Assembly: GCA_022414725.1 (NCBI GenBank)
Contig: CM039462.1
Span: 17,081,077-17,145,076 of the forward strand
From: Microglena sp. YARC
Lineage: Eukaryota; Chlorophyta; Chlorophyceae; Chlamydomonadales; Chlamydomonadaceae
Direction: 5' to 3'
Length of the DNA: 64,000 nucleotides
Within the stretch, counting starts at the first letter, position 1. The number at the start of each line of letters is the position of its first letter. Shown here one piece after another: positions 12,969-22,969 of the stretch. The notes below the pieces were generated by a model. That model was given only the letters and a program-made list of their open reading frames with translations, did no database searches and was not told the DNA's origin. A program made the translations under genes and the position numbers.

Positions 12969-15900
12969 CACCACACCCTCCCCCACCACCCTACACACAC
13001 ATGCCCACACGCTCATCTCTCCCCCCCCCCCCCCCCCTCCCACACCCTCCTCTTCTCCATTAGACTCTGATAACCCTCCCACTAGAATGTGGCCTCATCC
13101 GCGACCTTCACAACAAAGCCCATATGGCAGCTGTGGCTACCACCTACCACCAACCACCACCACCCCTACACACACACACGCTCGCACATACACCCCCTCC
13201 TCCATAGACTCGGATAACCCTCCCACACGACACATCACCCTACACCCCACACACCCACACCAAACATCCCCCCCTCCTCCATATACTCAGATAACCCTCC
13301 CACTAGAATGTGGCCTCATCCGCGACCTTCACAATAAAGGCCATATGGCAGTTGTGGCCACCCCCTACCACCAACCACCAACCATCACCACCCTACACAC
13401 ACACGCTCATACTTTCATCCCCCCTCCTCCATAGACTCGGATAACCCTCCCACCCACCCACCCACACATCACCACACCACACCACCGCACCACCACCACC
13501 ACTCTACACCACCCACACATCCCCCCCCCCCCCCCCCCCACCCCACCCCCACCCCCCCCTCCTCCTCCTCCTCCATAGACTCTGATAACCTCCCACTAGA
13601 ATGTGGCCTCATCCGCGACCTTCACATAAAAGCCCATATGGCAGCTGTGGCTACCCCCTACCACAAACCACCACCACCTTACACACACACACGCTCACAC
13701 AGTCACCCCCCCTTCTCCATAGACTCGGATAACCCTCCCACCCACACATCACCCTACCACCCCACACACCCCACACCCACACCAACATCAACACCCTACG
13801 CACCCGCACCTCACACATCCCCCCCCCCCTTCCTCTCCCATAGACTCGGATAACCCTCCCACTAGATCCGCGACCTTCACAACAAAGGCCATATGGCAGT
13901 TGTGGCCACCCCCTACCACAAAACCATCACCACCCCTACACACACACACGCTCACGCTCCGCTCATACCTTCATCTCCCCTCCCCCATAGACTCGGATAA
14001 CCCTCCCACCCACCACACATCACCACACCACCACACCACCATCACACCACCACCACCACCCTACACCACCCACACATCCCCCCCCCCTCCTCCTCCATAG
14101 ACTCGGATAACCCTCCCACTAGAATGTGGCCTCATCCGCTACCTTCACACTAAAGCCCATTTGGCATTGTGGCAACCCCTACAACCAACCACCACTGCAC
14201 ACCAACACCAGCGACATCAACGACATCTCCAACATTGTAATCTCCACCTTCATCCCCCCTCCACCACCCACTCACCCACCACCACACCCACCCACACGCT
14301 CATGCATTCATACCCCCCTCCTCCATAGACTCGGATAGCCCTCCCACCCAACCAAACACCCACCACCACCACACCCAGCCCACCCCAATCCATAGACTCG
14401 GATCACCCCTCCCCCAGAATGCTGGCCTCATCCGTGACCTTCAAATAAAATGCCACATGGCAGCTGTGGCCCACCCCAACCACCACCACCCTACACACAC
14501 ACACATCCCCCCCCCCCTCCTCCCCTCGCCTCCTCCATAGACTCGGATAACCCTCCCACCAGACAGTGGGGCCTCATCCCCGACTTTCAAATAAAAGGCC
14601 ACATGGCAGCTGTGGCCACCCTCTACCACCAACCACCACCCACTACACACACACGCTCGAATGCTAAATCCCCCCTCCTCCATAGTCTCGGATAAAAACT
14701 CCCACCCACCACACATCACCCCCCCCCACCGAACCCCCCCCCCCACCACATCCCCCCCGCCCCCCCCCCCCCCCCTCCTCCTCCAAAACATGGATAACCC
14801 TCCCACCCACACATTACCCCACCAACCCACACCACCCCACCCATCCCCCCCCCCCTCCCGCCCCCTACCCTCCTCCATAACTAAACACACCCTCCACAAG
14901 TAAGTGTGGCCGCATCCCGACCTTCAAAAAAAAGGCCAACATCCAGCAAGGGCCTGGGCATGGTCCACACGCAGCCGACACCACCACCACCCTACACACC
15001 ACTCACACACATTCATCCCCCTCCTCCACAACACACATACCCCCCCGCCCCCCCCCCTACCCTTCCTCTCATAGACTCGGATCAGCGCCTCCCACCAAAT
15101 TGCCTCATCCGCGACTCAAAGAAAAAGCCACCATGCAGCAAGGCCTGGTGCAGGTCCACACCAGCGACACCAAACCCACCACCCTACACACCACTCTCAC
15201 ACATTCATCCCCCCCTCCACACACATCACATACCCCGCCCCCTACCATCCTCCATAGACTTGAATCACCCTCCCACCAGAATGTGCCCATCCGCCCGACC
15301 TTCAAAAATAAAAGCCACATGCAGCAAGGCTGGCAGGTGTGCCACACGCTAGCGACACCACCACCACCCGTACACACACTCCACACCACATTCATCCCCC
15401 CTCCTTCCACACACACACAAACCCCCCCCGCCCCCCCCCCCCCCCCCCCTACCCCTCCATAGACTCATCACCCTCCCACCAGAAAAATGTGGCGGCGGGC
15501 NNNNNNNNNNNNNNNNNNNNNNNNNNNNNNNNNNNNNNNNNNNNNNNNNNNNNNNNNNNNNNNNNNNNNNNNNNNNNNNNNNNNNNNNNNNNNNNNNNNN
15601 NNNNNNNNNNNNNNNNNNNNNNNNNNNNNNNNNNNNNNNNNNNNNNNNNNNNNNNNNNNNNNNNNNNNNNNNNNNNNNNNNNNNNNNNNNNNNNNNNNNN
15701 NNNNNNNNNNNNNNNNNNNNNNNNNNNNNNNNNNNNNNNNNNNNNNNNNNNNNNNNNNNNNNNNNNNNNNNNNNNNNNNNNNNNNNNNNNNNNNNNNNNN
15801 NNNNNNNNNNNNNNNNNNNNNNNNNNNNNNNNNNNNNNNNNNNNNNNNNNNNNNNNNNNNNNNNNNNNNNNNNNNNNNNNNNNNNNNNNNNNNNNNNNNN

Positions 15901-18900
15901 NNNNNNNNNNNNNNNNNNNNNNNNNNNNNNNNNNNNNNNNNNNNNNNNNNNNNNNNNNNNNNNNNNNNNNNNNNNNNNNNNNNNNNNNNNNNNNNNNNNN
16001 NNNNNNNNNNNNNNNNNNNNNNNNNNNNNNNNNNNNNNNNNNNNNNNNNNNNNNNNNNNNNNNNNNNNNNNNNNNNNNNNNNNNNNNNNNNNNNNNNNNN
16101 NNNNNNNNNNNNNNNNNNNNNNNNNNNNNNNNNNNNNNNNNNNNNNNNNNNNNNNNNNNNNNNNNNNNNNNNNNNNNNNNNNNNNNNNNNNNNNNNNNNN
16201 NNNNNNNNNNNNNNNNNNNNNNNNNNNNNNNNNNNNNNNNNNNNNNNNNNNNNNNNNNNNNNNNNNNNNNNNNNNNNNNNNNNNNNNNNNNNNNNNNNNN
16301 NNNNNNNNNNNNNNNNNNNNNNNNNNNNNNNNNNNNNNNNNNNNNNNNNNNNNNNNNNNNNNNNNNNNNNNNNNNNNNNNNNNNNNNNNNNNNNNNNNNN
16401 NNNNNNNNNNNNNNNNNNNNNNNNNNNNNNNNNNNNNNNNNNNNNNNNNNNNNNNNNNNNNNNNNNNNNNNNNNNNNNNNNNNNNNNNNNNNNNNNNNNN
16501 AACCACCAAGCCACCACCCCACTGCCAGCTCCACACCAGCTCACCACGCACCAGCAGCAGCTCCTAATTCTGCCACTGGATATCCTGCAAAAACACACAC
16601 ACACACTAGCACCACCGCCACACACGCACACCAACAGCACCTACACCTGCACCGGATATCCTTCAAAACACACACACACACCAGCACCACCAGCACACAC
16701 ACACCAACCCACCTATACCCTGCACCGGAATTCTGCTTAAAACAACACAACACCACAGCACACATACACCAACGCACCCTACGCCTGCACTCAATATCCT
16801 TCAAAACACACACACACCAGCCCCAACAGCACACACACACCAACAAACCAACCTATCCTGCCACCGGATATCCTTCAAAACACTCACCACCAGCACTGAC
16901 CACCACCACCAGGGACGTACACGCATTGTACCAGTTATACTGCAAACACACACAACACCTAGCACACCCCCACCAACCAGCACACACCAGCACCACCACC
17001 CACCACCTACGTCTGTACCGGAAATACTCGCCAATTACACACAAACACACACACCAGGGCACACACACCAGCACCCACCCACCACTACCACCCACCACCA
17101 CTACCACCACCACCACCTACGCTGGCCACCGGAAATACTGCAAATACACAACAAACACACACACCGCACACACACCAGCACACACAACCAGCACCACCAC
17201 CACTACCCACCACCACCACTTACCACCACCACCCACCTACGCCTTACCGGAAATACTGCAATACACACCAAACACACAACACCAGCACACACACCAGCAG
17301 CAGCCACCCACTACCACCACCACCCACCTACGCCTGCGCCGGAAATACGTGCCAATACACACAAACACACAACACAGCAACACACACCAGCAGCGACCAC
17401 CACCTCGCCCTGTACCAGAATACTGCAATACACACAAACACACACACCACAGCAGCACCAACCCCACTACCACCCACCACCATAGCGCCTGCGCCGGAAA
17501 ATTACTGCAAATACACCACAAGCACAACACTACCAGGCACACACACCAGCAGCACCACCACCTACGCCTGTACCAGAAATACTGCAATACACACAAACTC
17601 ACACACCAGCAGCACCACCACACCACCCACCTACGCACTGTACCGGAAATACTGCAATACACACAAACACACACACCAGCACACACACCAGCACAACACC
17701 AGCCACCACCCACCACCTACCACCATCCACCACCACTACCACCACCACCACCTACGCCGTACCAGAATACTGCAATTACACACAAACACACCACCAGCAC
17801 ACCACTACCAGCACACACACCAGCACACACACCACCACCACCACCACTACCACCACCCCCCCCCCCCCACTTACCACCACCTACCACCTACCGGGCCTTG
17901 CTACCAAGAAATACTGCAATACACCAAACACATACACCAGCAACAACACCAGCACACACACCACCACCACCACTACCCACCACCAACTACCACCACCAAC
18001 CACCCTACGCCTGATACCAGAAATACTGCAATACACACAAAACACCACACACCAGCACACACACCAGCACCACACACCAGCACCACCACTACCATCCACC
18101 ACCACCTACCACCTTACGGCCTGCTCCGGGAAATACTGCCCAATACACACAAACACAGCACACAGCACACACACCAGCAGCACCACCACTACACCACCAC
18201 CACCACCACCACCACCTACGCCTGTACCGGAAATTACCTGCCAATACACACAAACACACACACCAGCACACACACCAGCACACACACCAGCAGCACCACC
18301 ACTACCACCACCACCACCACCTACGCCTGTACCGGAAATACTGCAATACACACAAACGCACACACCAGCACACACACCAGCACCACCTCCTTCGCTTGTA
18401 GTGGATTGTAGTGTACTGCAAAAACACACACATGTTTGATATTTGAGCTGGAAAGGTATACTTCAGAATTCAACAAGAGTCACAAATAGCCGAAATGGCC
18501 CCTCACCAAATACACAGAAACAATGGCAACGGCGTCATCTTCATCATCACCACCACCATCACCATCATCATCATCACACTACCAACAGCCCAGACTCCCA
18601 CCCTCCCACCCACCCCATAACCCCCCATCACCCCACCCCCACCCCTCCATTACCGTAGGTGTGCCCCCCACTGAAACATACTCCCAACGCCACCAAACTG
18701 ACCAGACTACCACCCCTCCCACCCACCCCATACCCCCCATCACCCCACCGCCCGACCCTTCATTACCGTAGGTGTGCCCCCCCACTGAAACATGCTCCCA
18801 ACGCCACCAACTGACCAGACTACCACCCCTCCCACCCACCCCATACCCCACATCACCTCACCCCCACCCCTCCATTACCGTAGGTGTGCCCCCCCGCTGC

Positions 18901-21900
18901 AACAACACTCACCAAGCGCCACCAACTGACCAGACTACCACCCCTCCCACCCACTCCATACCCCCATCAGCACCCATCCCCACCCCTTCATTACCTCAGA
19001 TGTTGCCCCCTCTGAACATGCTCCCAACGCCATCAACTGTCTTAACTGTCCCAACTGCTGTAACTGTTAATTTTCCTACCTATTGCCATCACCTAAGGTG
19101 TTGCCCATCCTGAACATGATCCCACCACTATCAACTGTCTTAACTGTTTTAACTGTTCCTATCTATTGCCATGACCTCAGGTTTGGCCCCTAGGGAACAT
19201 GACCCCAACGCCATCCAATGCCTGGCAGCATCCTACACAGAAGTGGTGGGGGTCAAGCCAAATGGTGAAAAATATTTGTGCAAATGCAATTTTTGTTGAA
19301 AAAAATAAAATTCAATGGAAACAAAGCGGAACTTGAACCCAACCCAAGGGTGCTGGCTACACATGTGAATCCTTAATCGTAGAGCATGGATCTGGCACTG
19401 TGGCTGTGTCTTGGAGAGGGAGCCAAGCAGAGCACCAAATCCTCCAGCAGGTGTGTGATGTTGAACTTTTTGTTGCTACTACTACGGCAATAGTAGAAGT
19501 GGTGAAGTAGTAGTGTGTGGGTGCCCAAGGGTGTTGGCTACACATGTGAATCATTAACCGTAGAGCATGAATCTGGCACTGTGGCTGTGTCTTGGAGAGG
19601 GAGCCAAGCAGAGCACCAAATCCTCCAGCAGGTGTGTTGAACTTTTTGTTGCTACTACTACGGCAATAGTAGAAGTGGTGAAGTAGTAGTGTGTGGGTGC
19701 CCCAAGGGTGTGGCTACACATGTGACATCATTAACCGTTAGAGCATGGATCTGGCACTGTGGCTGTGTCATGGAGAGGGAGCCAAGCAGAGCACCAAATC
19801 CTCCAGCAGGTGTGTTGAACTTTTTGTTGCTACTACTACGGCATTAGTAGAAGTGGTGAAGTAGTAGTGTGTGGGTGCCCAAGGGTGTTGGCTACACATG
19901 TGAATCATTAACCGTAGAGCACGGATCTGGCACTGTGGCTGTGTCATGGAGAGGGAGCCAAGCAGAGCACCACTCCTCTAGCAGGTGTGTACTTGTAGTT
20001 GCAGTAACAGTATACAACAGTAGTAGTAGTAGTAGTAGTGGGTGTGGGTTTGGGTGTGGCATCGCGAGGGTGCCCAAGGGTGGGGGCTACATATGTGAAT
20101 TAAGTTTGCAGACCGCATGTTTGGAAATTGTTTTTTTTCACCCCCTGACCACGCACGACCTACCCCCCCCCCCCCCCCCCCCCGAGGCTTCTTATCTGGA
20201 CACCCAGACAGTAATAACATAGTGAAAGGGGGGTTCATGAGCATCATCTCGTCAAGGCCTTTCCAACCATACAACAACAACAAAAAGAAATATCAATTTG
20301 GACAAAGTTATTCAGTTTTTAGTATTTTTACAACTTTCTTGGGTAGATCGGTACTCCTCGCCTCATGAAAGAGATCAACCAGGTATGAAAAGGACTTAAG
20401 GCGTTATTTATCTGTCTATCTATCATTATCATCATCATCATTATCATGGTTTAATTGACTCAAATTGTTTTCTGGAGCCTGAGGGTCTGCTCGGGGGTGG
20501 TGGGTGGGTGGGTGGGTGGTGGGTGGGGAGGAGGGTGTGTGTGTGGTGTGTGTGGGGGGGGGGGGGGGGGGGGGGGAGTGGGGGGGGGGGGGGGCTACTT
20601 CCCAGGTTCGACTGCTTTAGGAACCTCGGCAGGGACCAGAATTCAGAACGCACGTTTTTCAGCCTAACTGCCGCTCGTGTGACGCTGGGCACTAAGGTGT
20701 AGGTGACGTCCAGCCTGGATGTGCCTTCCAGGGCACCCACCAATTACACACTGGGTGCAACAGACTAACAGTTGCAGATCTGTACTCGTCTTGTCGATCC
20801 CTTCTCGATGGTGCACTTAACACTCAAAAATCTGCACCGGCGAGAGAGTTACACGAAGTACAAATAAAGTTGGGAAAACGATTGGACCCCCTCCCCCCCC
20901 CCCCTCTATCTCGGCCGCCAGTGGGTGTAATCGACATGATTTTGTTTTATCGACTATTTCTTGCGGTTCTCTATCCATATCGAACATGAGGTACAAAATA
21001 TTTTTTCTTGCCCCCCCCTCGGTGACACTATATTAGTTCAAAGTAAGTTTTTCAAAACACTTATATTAGTTTGCTGTTCCCTAGTCATGTGTAGGGATCG
21101 GCAATATGATACCATATGATATCATGTCATCATTTGATATCATATGATATCATACTCGCCTTTGGTCAACATCATATGATCTGCCGTTCCCTAGTCATGT
21201 GTGAGGAGGAAATGCAGCAGTTGCATCATTGCCTCCCTGTCATCACCACCACCGTCACCATCACCCTCGCCATTACCATCACCATCGCAATCACCATCAG
21301 CACCACCAACACCAACACCATAGCCATCACCATCACTATCACCATAGCCACCATCATCGCCATCACTTTCAACGTCACCATCAACATCACTATCACCATA
21401 GCCACCACCATCGCCATCACCATCAACGCCGCCATCAACATCACTTTCGCCATCACCATCGCCATCACCAACACCATAGCCATCACCATCACTATCACCA
21501 TAGCCACCACCATCGCCATCACTATCAACGTCGCCATCACCATCACTGCCGTCATCACCAACATCATAGCCATCACCATAGCCATCATCATCACTATCGC
21601 CATAGCCACCACCATTTCTATCACTATCAACGTCGCTATCACCAACACCATCACCAACACCATAGCCATCACCATCACTATCACCATAGCCACCACTATC
21701 GCCATCACTATCAACGTCGCCATCACCATCACTGCCGTCATCACCAACATCATAGCCATCACCATAGCCATCATCATCACTATCGCCATAGCCACCACCA
21801 TTTCCATCACTATCAACGTCGCCATCACCAACACCATAGCCAACACCATAGCCATCATCATCACTATCACCATAGCCACCACCATCGCCATCACTATCAA

Positions 21901-22935
21901 CGTCGCCATCACCATCACTGCCGCCATCACCAACACCATAGCCATCACTATAGCCATCATCATCACTATCACCATAGCCACCACCATCGCCATCACTATC
22001 AACGTCGCCATCACCATCACTGCCGTCATCACCAACATCATAGCCATCACCATAGCCATCATCATCACTATCGCCATAGCCACCACCATTTCCATCACTA
22101 TCAACGTCGCCATCACCAACACCATAGCCAACACCATAGCCATCACCATCACTATCACCATAGCCACCAACATCGCCATCACTATCAACGTCGCCATCAC
22201 CGTCACTGCCGCCATCACCATCACTGCCGCCATCACCAACACCATAGCCATCACTATAGCTATCATCATCACTATCACCATAGCCACCACCATCGCCATC
22301 ACTATCAACGTCGCCATCACCATCACTGCCGCCATCACCAACACCATAGCCATCAGTATAGCCATCATCGTCACTATCACCATAGCCACCACCATTTCCA
22401 TCACTATCAACGTCGCCATCACTATCACTGTCCCCATCACCAACACCATAGTCATCATCATCACTATCACCATAGCCACCACCATAGCCACCTCCATCGC
22501 CATCACTATCAACGTCGCCGTCTACAGCAGCATAGCCATCAACATCACCATCACTGTCGCCATTACCATAGCCACCACTATCAACGTCGTCATCAACAGC
22601 ACCATAGCCATCAACAGCACCATCACTGTCGCCATCACTATAGCCACCACCATCGCCGTCATTATCGCCATCACCATCACCGTTGCAATGCAGGTTGAGA
22701 GCGAAGAAGACTTGGGCTTGGAGAGCGTCGAGAATTTGCCGCTTAGTAACCGCTACCAGGTACCGCTCTAAGATGCTGCTGCTGCTGATAATGATAATTA
22801 TGATGACACTGTTGCTGCTGCTGATACTGCTGCTGCTGATGGTGATACTGTTGCTGCTGCTGATGAAGATGCTACTACTGCTGGTGATATTAATGATGAT
22901 GATGATGATGATGATGATACTGCTGCTGGTGATAT

Positions 22936-22969
<34 letters not shown>

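Noticed and set aside
15339..18014. Frames crossing the N gap
   Set aside because: They contain over 300 unknown residues from the gap and CA-repeat translation; no gene can be inferred.
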